64,000 nucleotides of DNA from Paenibacillus phytohabitans. Lineage in GTDB: Bacteria; Bacillota; Bacilli; Paenibacillales; Paenibacillaceae. The notes under the pieces were generated by a model. It did not search any database. It was not told the origin of the DNA and saw only the letters and a program-made list of their open reading frames with translations. Location: NCBI RefSeq assembly GCF_013141775.1, contig NZ_WHOB01000062.1, positions 62,001 through 126,000 of the forward strand, written 5' to 3'. Within the stretch, counting starts at the first letter, position 1; each line of letters begins with the position of its first letter. Of this stretch, positions 50,519 to 58,426 are shown one piece after another. A program made the translations under genes and the position numbers.

Positions 50519-51973
50519 ATGACCACTTTTCCACATGGATTCCTATGGGGCGGAGCAATCGCCGCCAACCAGGCAGAGGGCGCTTTTGACGCAGACGGTA
50601 AAGGATTATCCACGGCAGATATGGTGCCATACTATAAGAAAAAAGATTACACCAACCTCAAAGAGCTGATGCATGTCACCAGTGAAACGATCGAGCGCGG
50701 AATGCAGCATGCCTCAGCGGAGGGCTACCCGAAACGGTACGGGATTGATTTCTATCACCGGTTCAAAGAGGACATCGCCTTGTTCGGCGAGCTGGGCTTC
50801 AAAGTGTTCAGGATGTCGATCAACTGGTCACGGATCTTCCCGAATGGGGATGATGCCGAGCCTAACGAGAAGGGCCTGCAGTTCTATGACGACATGTTCG
50901 ATGAGATGCACAAATATGATATTGAACCGCTGGTTACGCTCTCCCACTATGAGATGCCGATGTCGCTGGTGCTGAATTACGGGGGCTGGAGGAACCGTGC
51001 GGTGATTGCTTTTTATGAGAAATATGCCGAGACTGTGATGACAAGATACAAGGACAAAGTGAAATATTGGCTGACGTTCAATGAGATCAATACTACCGTC
51101 ATCGAGCCGTTCACCGGAGGCGGGGTAGTAGAGGATACGGTGGATAACATCCGGGAGGCGTCCTATCAGGCGCTGCATCATCAATTCGTGGCCAGCAGTC
51201 TGGCGACCCGCAAAGGGCGGGAGATTAATCCGGAATTCCGCATCGGCTGCATGCTCGCGCGCATGATCCATTATCCGGCGACCAGCGATCCGGAGGATGT
51301 GCTGCAGGCCCAGATTGATAATCAGCTCAATCTGATGCATACCGATGTGCAGGCGCGGGGAAGCTATCCTCCGTTCATGAAGCGTTATTTTGCCGACAAT
51401 CATATTCAGCTTGTGACTGAGCCTGGCGATGAGCTGCTGCTGCGTGAGAACACGGTGGACTTCATCTCCTTCAGCTACTATACATCGCTTATTTCCACAG
51501 TTACTCCTGAGAAATATGGTGTGACCGGCGGCAATCTGTTCAGCACCGTGAAGAATCCGAACCTGAAGATTACCGAGTGGGGCTGGCAGCTTGATCCGGT
51601 TGGCCTGCGGATTGTATTGAAAGAGCTGTACGACCGTTACCAGCTGCCGCTGTTTGTGGTGGAGAACGGGCTGGGTGCGAAGGATAAGGTCGAAGAGGAT
51701 GGTTCCATCCAGGATGATTACCGGATCGATTATTTGCGCAAGCATATCACTCAGGTCAAGGAAGCGGTTCTGGACGGAGTCGAAGTCATGGGCTACACCG
51801 CCTGGGGGGCGATTGATATTATCAGCGCATCGACTTCGGAGATGTCCAAGCGTTACGGCGTGATCTATGTGGACCAGGACGATGACGGAAACGGAACGCT
51901 TGACCGGAAGAAGAAGAAGAGCTTCTACTGGTACCAGAAGGCAATTGCCAGCAACGGAGCAGATTTGGAGTAG
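50519..51973 (+). CDS. bglA: GH1 6-phospho-beta-glucosidase
   Basis: Cytoplasmic TIM-barrel enzyme of 484 residues that hydrolyses phosphorylated beta-glucosides delivered by BglP. The acid/base Glu is in LTFNEINT near residue 185 and the nucleophile Glu in FVVENGLG near residue 380; FPHGFLWGGAIAANQAEGAF is the GH1 start. ATG at 50519 follows GGGAGATGA; the ATG at 50504 overlaps that site. The symbol is by function and homologues are also named bglH. Transcription may come from the bgl operon or a separate start. Confidence 0.94.
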   Translation: MTTFPHGFLWGGAIAANQAEGAFDADGKGLSTADMVPYYKKKDYTNLKELMHVTSETIERGMQHASAEGYPKRYGIDFYHRFKEDIALFGELGFKVFRMSINWSRIFPNGDDAEPNEKGLQFYDDMFDEMHKYDIEPLVTLSHYEMPMSLVLNYGGWRNRAVIAFYEKYAETVMTRYKDKVKYWLTFNEINTTVIEPFTGGGVVEDTVDNIREASYQALHHQFVASSLATRKGREINPEFRIGCMLARMIHYPATSDPEDVLQAQIDNQLNLMHTDVQARGSYPPFMKRYFADNHIQLVTEPGDELLLRENTVDFISFSYYTSLISTVTPEKYGVTGGNLFSTVKNPNLKITEWGWQLDPVGLRIVLKELYDRYQLPLFVVENGLGAKDKVEEDGSIQDDYRIDYLRKHITQVKEAVLDGVEVMGYTAWGAIDIISASTSEMSKRYGVIYVDQDDDGNGTLDRKKKKSFYWYQKAIASNGADLE

Positions 51974-52001
51974 GCAGCTCCTGGCTGGCGCTGCCAGCGC
52001 A

Positions 52002-52030
52002 TTGACAACGATTTTAGAAGCGGCTATACT
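52002..52030 (+). promoter_or_regulatory. Sigma-A promoter of tyrS
   Basis: Consensus -35 TTGACA (52002-52007) and -10 TATACT (52025-52030) with a 17-base spacer. Transcription would begin just upstream of the T-box leader. Confidence 0.85.
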
Positions 52031-52039
52031 TTCTGTAAT

Positions 52040-52302
52040 CTTATAGTTGGTATACGTTGAACGAGCCAGTAGCAGACTTGTCCCTGTTCCCAGAAAGCCG
52101 GGGGTTGATGGAACCCGGTATATACAATGGACTGCGAATTACACCTCGGGAGTATCTTGGGTAATGCCAAGCGGAGCTAAGCGAACGATAACTCGCGGAA
52201 GAGTGGTACGGACATACTGTAACATAGTGTCTGTGCAATTTGGGTGGTAACACGGTTAATGATAATCGTCCCTGTGTCTGAATAGACAAGGGGCGATTTT
52301 TT
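52040..52302 (+). promoter_or_regulatory. T-box riboswitch (tyrosine) of tyrS
   Basis: Stem I elements are visible: AGTA near 52069, AGAAAGCCGGGGG/TTGATGGAACCCGG near 52092-52118 and ACCTCGGGAG near 52143. The codon immediately before ACCTC is TAC (52140-52142), the tyrosine specifier, matching the gene it controls. The T-box itself is a variant, TGGGTGGTAACACGG (52241-52255). It overlaps the antiterminator/terminator choice; the terminator has arms at about 52264-52279 and 52284-52298 followed by TTTTTT. Uncharged tRNA-Tyr would stabilise the antiterminator. Confidence 0.9.
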
Positions 52303-52396
52303 GTTGCCCAAATTCGGGAATTGCAGAGTTACCCGGTAAGCTGGCTGTTTTTCAATGCATACCAATTACACAACAAACAAACCAAAGGGGCTGTAC

Positions 52397-53659
52397 ATGT
52401 TGAACATTATCGACGAGTTGCTGTGGCGCGACGCCATTAACCAGCAGACAGATGCGGACGGACTGCGTGAATTAACGAATAGTAAGGCTGTTTCACTGTA
52501 TTGCGGCGTGGACCCGACAGGGAACAGCATGCATATTGGTCACCTAATTCCTTTTATGATGCTTAGACGCTTCCAGCTGGCCGGGCACCGTCCGGTCATT
52601 CTGATCGGCGGGGCTACCGGAACGATCGGCGATCCGAGCGGACGCCAGAGCGAGCGCTCCCTGCAGACGCTGGAGCAGGTACAGGAGAATGTGGATGCGC
52701 TGACGGCCCAGATGAAGAAGCTGTTCATTACCGAAGGCGACAATCAGGTGCGGATGGTGAACAACTACGACTGGACCAAGGATATGAACGTCATCGAATT
52801 CCTGCGCGACATCGGCAAGAACTTCAGCATCAACACGATGCTGGCTAAGGACGTAGTATCCAGCCGTCTGGACAGCGGAATCTCGTTCACCGAGTTCTCC
52901 TACCAGATTCTGCAGTCCATGGATTACCTGCATCTGTACCAGCATGAGGATGTGCAGCTGCAGATCGGCGGCTCGGACCAGTGGGGCAATATTACGAGCG
53001 GCCTCGATCTGATCCGTAAAAAAGAAGGCAACGAAGCCAAGGCCTTCGGCCTGACGATCCCTCTGATGCTGAAGGCAGACGGCACCAAGTTCGGCAAATC
53101 GGCCGGCGGCGCGGTATGGCTGGATCCGAAGCAGACCACACCTTACGAGTTCTACCAGTTCTGGGCGAATACCGATGACCGCGATGTGGTGAAATACCTG
53201 AAATACTTCACCTTCCTGAGTAAAGAAGAAATCGAGGCGCTGGAGGAGAAGGTTGCGACGGAGCCGCACAAACGCGAGGCGCAAAAAACACTTGCCGAAG
53301 AGATGACCCGCTTCGTCCACAGCGAAGAGTTGCTGGAGCAGGCCAAACGCATCAGCGCAGCGCTCTTCAGCGGTGATATCAGCTCCCTGACTGCCGATGA
53401 AATCGAAGAAGGCTTCAAGGAAATGCCGACCTTCACCGCCGCTAAGGAATCGAAGAACATTGTCGACTGGCTGGTCGACCTGGGCATCGAGCCATCCAAA
53501 CGCCAGGCGCGTGAGGATATTACCAAAGGTGCAATCTCCATTAACGGCGAGCGCGTCAACGAGCTGGAAACTGAGATTACGGCTGAGCTTGCCATCGGCG
53601 GCAAATTCATCATCGTCCGCAAAGGCAAGAAAAACTACAGCCTGGTGAAATTGGGCTAA
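52397..53659 (+). CDS. tyrS: Tyrosyl-tRNA synthetase
   Basis: Class I aminoacyl-tRNA synthetase of 420 residues, normal length, charging tRNA-Tyr. The HIGH motif is in SMHIGHLIPF near residue 45, the tyrosine-binding LQSMDYLHLYQ and GGSDQWGNI blocks follow, and the KMSKS-equivalent is KFGKS near residue 235. An S4 RNA-binding domain occupies the last 65 residues (REDITKGAISINGERV). ATG at 52397 follows AAAGGGG; an ATG at 52355 lacks a site. Transcription is under the tyrosine T-box and ends at the hairpin at 53791. Confidence 0.97.
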   Translation: MLNIIDELLWRDAINQQTDADGLRELTNSKAVSLYCGVDPTGNSMHIGHLIPFMMLRRFQLAGHRPVILIGGATGTIGDPSGRQSERSLQTLEQVQENVDALTAQMKKLFITEGDNQVRMVNNYDWTKDMNVIEFLRDIGKNFSINTMLAKDVVSSRLDSGISFTEFSYQILQSMDYLHLYQHEDVQLQIGGSDQWGNITSGLDLIRKKEGNEAKAFGLTIPLMLKADGTKFGKSAGGAVWLDPKQTTPYEFYQFWANTDDRDVVKYLKYFTFLSKEEIEALEEKVATEPHKREAQKTLAEEMTRFVHSEELLEQAKRISAALFSGDISSLTADEIEEGFKEMPTFTAAKESKNIVDWLVDLGIEPSKRQAREDITKGAISINGERVNELETEITAELAIGGKFIIVRKGKKNYSLVKLG

Positions 53660-53690
53660 GCCCTGCTGCTGGCTGAGAAGTCCATAGGTA

Positions 53691-53790
53691 AACAGGTAAA
53701 CGGGCAAACAAGTAAAGAAGTAAACAGGCAAACAGGTAAATAGTAAACAAGGAAACAGGTAAATAGTAAATCGGCAAATAGGTAAACCAT
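53691..53790 (+). repeat. Degenerate tandem of CAGGTAAA/AAACAGGC units
   Basis: About 100 bases of 8-16 bp imperfect repeats (for example AAACAGGTAAACGGGCAAAC) directly after tyrS and before its terminator. The plus strand is very poor in T and C. No function is apparent. Confidence 0.7.
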
Positions 53791-53838
53791 AAGAGGCTAT
53801 CCCGCTGTGTCAGCAATGACGGGGATAGCCTCTTTTTT
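53791..53838 (+). terminator. Terminator of tyrS
   Basis: Arms AAGAGGCTATCCCCG-type: AAGAGGCTATCCCG (53791-53804) and CGGGGATAGCCTCTT (53820-53834), followed by TTTTAT. It lies 130 bases after the tyrS stop, with the small repeat between. Confidence 0.85.
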
Positions 53839-53877
53839 ATAAGGTGATTAATTTGTTTTAGGGTGCCTGCAGAGTAC

Positions 53878-54480
53878 GTGAGTAGTCAGCGTGGTTGTGA
53901 GTGAGGTGATCAGTAGTCAGCGTGGTAGGGAGTGAGGTAATGAGGAGGTGATCAGTAGTGAGTGTGGTAGTGAGCGAAGTAACCAGTAGTCAGCGTGGCA
54001 GGGAGGAGGTAACTAGTAGTCAGTGCGGTAGTGAGCAAGTAATAATGGTCAGCGAGGTAGGGATGAGGTAACCAGCAGTGTAGTAGTGAGTGAGTTGATG
54101 TGTGGTCAGCGTGGTAGATGTGGTAACCAGTGGTTAGTGTGGTAGGGATGAGGTAACCAGTAGTCAGCGTGGTGCGAAGTAAACAGTAGTCAGCGTGGCA
54201 GGGGGAGGTAACTAGTAGTCAGTGTGGTAAAGTAATCAGTGTTCAGCGTGGTAAGGAGGAGGTAACCAGTAGTGAGTGAGGTAATCAGTTGTCAGCGTGG
54301 CAGGGAGGAGGTAACTAGTAGTCAGTGCGGTAGTGGGCAAGTAATTAGTGGTCAGCGTGGTGCGAAGTAAACAGTAGTTAGTGTGGTAGTGATTGAGGTA
54401 ATCAATAGTTAGCGTGGTGAGAAGTAATCAGTGTTCAGCAAGGTAGTGAGCGAGGTAATCAGTGTTCAGCGTGGTAGTCA
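53878..54480. repeat. 600-base degenerate direct-repeat block
   Basis: About fifteen copies of a unit built around AGTAGTCAGCGTGGTAG and GTGAGTGAGGTAATCAGT, in variable order and at 28-60 base steps. C is rare on the plus strand. Stop codons in all frames make a gene unlikely. A short hairpin AGCCCC / GGGGCT follows near 54491-54508. Confidence 0.85.
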
Positions 54481-54556
54481 ACGAGCATAAGCCCCGCTCT
54501 TTTGGGGCTATTTCGTTGGACTCGCCGGGCGGACAGTGCCTGCTGGACGAGAATCC

Positions 54557-54726
54557 TGCACAAAATACAACATTTTCTTCCTATATCCGCCTCAAATTGA
54601 GAATTGTTGTATGAAATGCAACATTTCCTTTCTTTCCGGCGGCTTAGCCTGACAATTGTTGTATTTCATACAACAATCCCCTCAAACTCCTTGGAAACTA
54701 GGGGGCAGAGTTGTAATACGTACAAC
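54557..54726. repeat. Second array of GTTGTA-N5-TACAAC palindromes
   Basis: Four 15-17 bp palindromes end at 54571, 54622, 54674 and 54726, so the period is 51-52 bases. Copies two to four are GTTGTATGAAATGCAAC, GTTGTATTTCATACAAC (perfect) and GTTGTAATACGTACAAC. Copy one has a degenerate left half. Each copy is followed by ATTT or AATC. The core matches that of the 8.9 kb array, though the flanks differ. Confidence 0.88.
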
Positions 54727-54804
54727 ATTTCTGCCTGGACAAGGCTGTAAAGTGTAATCTTTGCTCAAAAACTCAATCGATGCCGGGCAGAACGCTCGGA
54801 ATAA

Positions 54805-55035
54805 CGCTCAGCACGCACCCAGCACTCAGCACACACACAACGCCCAGCACACACAATGCTCAGCACCTACCCAGCACCTACCCAGCACCTACCCAGCACT
54901 CACCCAGCATACCCAGCATCCACTCAGCACACTCCAGCACTCACCCGGCATACCCAGCACCCACCCAGCATACTCCAGCACTCACCCGGCATACCCAGCA
55001 CCCACCCAGCATATTCCAGCACACTCAGAACAACC
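54805..55035 (+). repeat. CACCCAGCA-type 9-10 bp tandem repeats
   Basis: About twenty imperfect copies of CACCCAGCA(T/C) and CACTCAGCA, with TCCAGCA variants. Because the unit lacks T-A-A, T-A-G and T-G-A, all three plus frames stay open over most of the block, so the open frames here are not evidence for a gene. Confidence 0.85.
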
Positions 55036-55152
55036 CCACATTCCCCGCACCGCAGCAGCCCGAAGCCCGGCCCTACACCGAATGACTATCGGTTTGCTTG
55101 AGAAAACAGGTGCCTCTTGCGTCGCTGCTGGAATCTGCATCTTTTTTGTCAT

Positions 55153-55167
55153 TGATAATCATTATCA
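55153..55167. promoter_or_regulatory. Perfect Fur-box-like palindrome
   Basis: TGATAATCATTATCA is a perfect 7-1-7 inverted repeat, identical to the consensus Fur site of Bacillus-type Firmicutes. No intact iron gene is next to it: on the plus strand the next plus gene starts 600 bases away. On the minus strand an ATG at 55152-55150 directly follows the palindrome and opens a short frame (see findings). Confidence 0.75.
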
Positions 55168-55221
55168 CATGATCTATTGTTAGAGATAGAATCGAATCGA
55201 GAAGTGACGGTACTACAATAA

Positions 55222-55288
55222 TCGGCTTAGTCAGGCTTAGTCAGATGTAATCAGGTGTAATCGGCGTAATCAGATGTAATCAGGTTTA
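55222..55288. repeat. TAATCAGGTG-type short repeats
   Basis: Five to six copies of GTAATCAG or TTAGTCAG, about 10 bases apart, running up to and into the stop region of the coiled-coil gene at 55286. Confidence 0.65.
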
Positions 55289-55471
55289 ATCCTCAAGTTG
55301 CGCCAGCTCATCTTCGAGTTTGGCAATTTTCTCGCGGATGGCCTCTGCCCGGGCTTCGTCTTGCGCCTTTACTGCCACCGCCAATTCTTCTGCAGCTAAT
55401 TCGATCTGGTATTCCAGATAGGTGTAGTCCGATGCGGCGGCAGGGTGACTGGAACGCTGTGAATAAGTCAT
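55286..55471 (-). CDS. Small coiled-coil protein of unknown function
   Basis: Frame of 61 residues. After a short Ser/His-rich start it is almost entirely charged helix (LEYQIELAAEELAVAVKAQ, then EAIREKIAKLEDELAQLED), with heptad spacing of Leu/Ile. AGAAAGGAAGTG lies upstream of the ATG at good distance. No family is recognised. It sits between repeats and the FIST gene and its 3' end overlaps the short repeats at 55222-55288. Confidence 0.6.
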   Translation of the reverse strand: MTYSQRSSHPAAASDYTYLEYQIELAAEELAVAVKAQDEARAEAIREKIAKLEDELAQLED

Positions 55472-55769
55472 GGTCTCACACTTCCTTTCTATTATTAATG
55501 TGATGCCCGGCTCTGGGCATCGTATCCAACGTATCCATCGTATCTACAGTATGTTCATGATACAGCCTTTCTGTGAGCGGCTCAACCTTAGTCACCCGTG
55601 ACAGCCGTATTTTTGCGCCGGAAATAAGGCTTTGGCGAGGGAATTGCGACATTATTCACAGACAGTAGGCCCGGTTCTGGTTTTACCATAAGAAGTATTG
55701 AAAATTAAAGCTTAATTTTTCAGTAACGTTTTCAGGGAGAGATCCCGCGAAGGAAGGTTGATATACATA
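55472..55769. other. Intergenic region upstream of the FIST gene
   Basis: About 300 bases with no gene. An inverted repeat AAAATTAA-AGC-TTAATTTT at 55701-55719 lies about 50 bases before the FIST start and could be an operator or part of a promoter. No sigma-D-type motility promoter was recognised. Confidence 0.4.
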
Positions 55770-56801
55770 ATGAAAGCTTTATCTTTTAACACACCGGGCG
55801 AAGCCAGGCGGCATCTGGAACAACTGGATAGCAACAGAGGCTTGGTGCTGTTTGCTTCCGCTGCGGCAGTCAGCGAATTGTCCCGGCATGCACCCTCCCG
55901 GGCGGTATTGTGCTCGACCAAAGGCGAATATACCCCGCAGGGCTACCGCAGCGGCGTAGTCACAGGGTTCGAATACGAATCAGGGATAGCCGATATTGTG
56001 GAGATCCTGCATCCGCCCGTGCTTAGCGGCAATATACTAAGTGCCTCATATCACAAAGTCCAAGGCAACGCTAATGCCTTTCTGCTGCTGCTATGTGACG
56101 GTACAGGCGCGATGGAGGAGACGCTCCTCTCCTCGCTGTTTTTCATTGCCCCGGAATTCAAGATCGTCGGGGGAAGTGCAGCGGATGATGAGCATGGAGA
56201 GACTTATATTTACATAGGAAGCCGACGGGTGCGGAACCTGGGGATTTTCTTCAATATGCCGGGCCGTACCGCACTGGTTAAAGAGAATATTTATGTTCCC
56301 ACCGGGACAACGCTGCTGGTGACAGAAGCCGATGTGTTCGGCAGAACGGTGTATTCCTTCAACGGACGTCCTGCTGCGGAAGAATACGCGCGCGTGCTTG
56401 GTGTCCCGGAGGCGGACCTGGCAGAGCATTTCCTGAGCAGCCCGCTGGGCAAAAGATACGAAGACGATCTGATCATCGCCTCACCGATGACAATTAACCC
56501 GGATGGCTCTGTCACATTTTACAGCCAGGTTATGTCTAGTACTTATGTGGAGGTGCTGAGTGCAGCAGATCCGCTTGCTGTGCTGGAGGAGACGCTGGGC
56601 GGGAGCCCGTACAAGCCATCCTTTGTGCTCAACATTAACTGTACGCTGCGGGATCAGCTCTTCATCCGGGACGGTCTGTGGGCGGATTTTGACAGGACGA
56701 TGCTCGGATTCTGCGGCAACACTACAGGTTTCATCAGCTACGGAGAGCAATACTATAAAAAGCATGCCAACCAGACCATGATTCTGCTGCTGGTTGAATA
56801 A
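55770..56801 (+). CDS. FIST-domain signal transduction protein
   Basis: Soluble protein of 343 residues with FIST_N (GLVLFASAAAVSEL... VLCSTKGEYTPQGY, and LCDGTGAMEETLLSSLFFIAPEFKIVGGSAADD in pieces) and FIST_C (SVTFYSQVMSSTYVEVLSA, ending FISYGEQYYKKHANQTMILLLVE) domains. FIST proteins are thought to bind small ligands, probably amino acids, and often occur with signalling modules. The ATG at 55770 is 12 bases after AAGGAAGG; a TTG at 55758 abuts that site. It is followed 17 bases later by a soluble chemoreceptor, a known FIST-MCP pairing. Confidence 0.92.
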   Translation: MKALSFNTPGEARRHLEQLDSNRGLVLFASAAAVSELSRHAPSRAVLCSTKGEYTPQGYRSGVVTGFEYESGIADIVEILHPPVLSGNILSASYHKVQGNANAFLLLLCDGTGAMEETLLSSLFFIAPEFKIVGGSAADDEHGETYIYIGSRRVRNLGIFFNMPGRTALVKENIYVPTGTTLLVTEADVFGRTVYSFNGRPAAEEYARVLGVPEADLAEHFLSSPLGKRYEDDLIIASPMTINPDGSVTFYSQVMSSTYVEVLSAADPLAVLEETLGGSPYKPSFVLNINCTLRDQLFIRDGLWADFDRTMLGFCGNTTGFISYGEQYYKKHANQTMILLLVE

Positions 56802-56818
56802 GGGAGAGTAGATTGATT

Positions 56819-57934
56819 ATGCAGTGGATAACCAGATTACGCACTTCATGGGGCAAAAGCACCTCTGCCGGAGGTGTTCAAAGTCATAATACACTAGCCG
56901 TTCTTGAAAAAACGGACAGCTCCGGACAATCAGCCGGGACGGTAAATATAGCTGGAACAGCGGCAAATGCTCCTGAGCCTCCAGAGAATACTGGCGGGAC
57001 AGCTGCCGTTAACGCCGCTTCAGCCACTGAATCCTATGGGATGCACGCCTATACCCTGGCCGGACAGATCCGCCGCGAAACTGATGAGATTCTCAAGGAA
57101 GAGGCACAGCTGGTAGAGGAGTTTGCGGCTTTACGGGCGGGCAGCGGTGAGCTGATCAGCCAGATCGGCGGCACCCAGCAGCTGCTGGAGCATCTGAAGA
57201 CCAACAGCGGGCAGACCGAAGATCTCATCAATGAAATGTATGGCAGCCTCTCTTTTTCCTCCAATAAAATTGAATTCGCCAAAGAGTCCAATATCCAGAT
57301 CTCGGCTGAAATGCAGAAGGCTTCGGCGGTATTTACTGAATTTGTCACCTTGAATGAGGACCTGCGGGGGCATTTCCGGAGCATCGAGCAGCTGGCGAAG
57401 ATCATTACGGATATTGCTGAGCAGACGAATCTGTTGTCGCTGAATGCAGCAATCGAGGCGGCGCGGGCCGGAGAGCACGGACGGGGCTTCTCGGTGGTTG
57501 CCACAGAAATCCGCAAGCTGGCCGACAGCACGCGCAGTCATGTGAAGGAGATCATGGGCTCCCTTTCGGGGATGACCCAGGTAATGGAGCAGCTACACAG
57601 CAAGTCCGGTGACGGGACAACAGCGATGACAGAGACGAATGCGAAGATCAGCCAGTCCACGGTATATATGAACGAGATCGTGGAGGCGGAGGAAGAGGTG
57701 TTCCAGCATCTGGAGAAGATTCAGGAGTCGCAGGAGAGCAGCATGGAGGATGTGGAGCAGATCAATGGCGATCTGCTGCGTATTCTGGAGAAATCGGGAC
57801 AGGATGCAGGTCAGTTCCAGAAGATGGTGCTTACCGTCCAGAAAAAAGCCGATCACTATCAGCAGCTGCTTAATCATCTGCACCAGATAGAGCAGTTGCA
57901 GCAGCTTGATGCAGTACAGAAGACTGGCGTATAA
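56819..57934 (+). CDS. Soluble methyl-accepting chemotaxis protein
   Basis: Cytoplasmic chemoreceptor of 371 residues with no membrane helix. After about 70 residues of Ala/Gly/Thr-rich low-complexity sequence comes a coiled signalling domain with the hairpin tip IAEQTNLLSLNAAIEAARAGEHGRGFSVVA in pieces near residues 195-225, the CheA/CheW contact. ATG at 56819 follows GGGAGAG. It likely receives input from the FIST protein encoded just upstream, which lacks its own output domain. Confidence 0.93.
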   Translation: MQWITRLRTSWGKSTSAGGVQSHNTLAVLEKTDSSGQSAGTVNIAGTAANAPEPPENTGGTAAVNAASATESYGMHAYTLAGQIRRETDEILKEEAQLVEEFAALRAGSGELISQIGGTQQLLEHLKTNSGQTEDLINEMYGSLSFSSNKIEFAKESNIQISAEMQKASAVFTEFVTLNEDLRGHFRSIEQLAKIITDIAEQTNLLSLNAAIEAARAGEHGRGFSVVATEIRKLADSTRSHVKEIMGSLSGMTQVMEQLHSKSGDGTTAMTETNAKISQSTVYMNEIVEAEEEVFQHLEKIQESQESSMEDVEQINGDLLRILEKSGQDAGQFQKMVLTVQKKADHYQQLLNHLHQIEQLQQLDAVQKTGV

Positions 57935-57956
57935 GCAGACGCAGGTATCGATAAAA

Positions 57957-58000
57957 AAAGACTACACCCGGCAGAGGGAATGCTGTGGTGTAGTCTTTCG
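57957..58000 (+). terminator. Terminator after the chemoreceptor gene
   Basis: Arms AAAGACTACACC (57957-57968) and GGTGTAGTCTTT (57987-57998), a perfect 12-bp stem preceded by an A-run and followed by CG. The A-run would serve as T-tract on the minus strand, so it may work in both directions. Confidence 0.75.
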
Positions 58001-58008
58001 TATGATTA

Positions 58009-58039
58009 GGTCAGCCAGAAACTTCTGGCTGGCCTTTTT
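58009..58039 (+). terminator. Second terminator-like hairpin
   Basis: Arms GGTCAGCCAGAA / TTCTGGCTGGCC with a 2-base loop and one G-T pair, followed by TTTTTGG. It lies 9 bases after the first terminator, making a tandem pair. Confidence 0.75.
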
Positions 58040-58107
58040 GGTTACCGGGCAGAGGTTCGCGAAGATAAGGTACAGCGTGCTGGAGCAAGGGATGTCAGCA
58101 GAGTGAA

Positions 58108-58290
58108 GTGGACTGAAAAGCGCTTATTTCCCGGAAAACCCTAATATTGAGGCCGAAGCGGACTGAGAATCACCTATCCTGTTCATTCGTGCCCAAAATG
58201 GTGGCCAGCCGGCCCATTAACGGAATCTGAGTCCGCTTATCCCGCAATTCAGCCTGATTGGCCCGATTAGCGGATTGTCAGTCCTCCAGA
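58108..58290. repeat. GCGGACTGA-type intergenic repeat array
   Basis: Copies GTGGACTGAAAAGCGCTTAT (58108) and GCGGACTGAGAATCACCTAT (58158) are followed by an inverted, degenerate copy GGAATCTGAGTCCGCTTAT (58222) and GCGGATTGTCAGTCC (58270). The step is 50 bases between the first two and about 50 between the last two. The 57935-58426 gap holds this array and two terminators but no recognisable gene. Confidence 0.65.
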
Positions 58291-58426
58291 GCAGCTGATG
58301 TGCAATTATAGCCTGGGCCTGAGGAGGCTGAGCAGTGGCGGTAAACTCCGCTGCGTTACTGCCGGATTCAGATTGCAGCAGCTCCAGCCCGGATGAATTC
58401 TCCCCCGCCCGCTTGGCGCCCCTTGC

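Noticed and set aside
54486..54516. Terminator near 54.49 kb (AGCCCC / GGGGCT)
   Set aside because: Only six paired bases, a T-tract inside the loop and none after it, and no gene ending nearby; recorded only as a weak hairpin.
54761..55183. 140-codon His/Pro/Thr-rich open frame
   Set aside because: All three plus frames are open over the CACCCAGCA repeats because the unit has no stop codons; the TTG start has no ribosome site and no family is recognisable.
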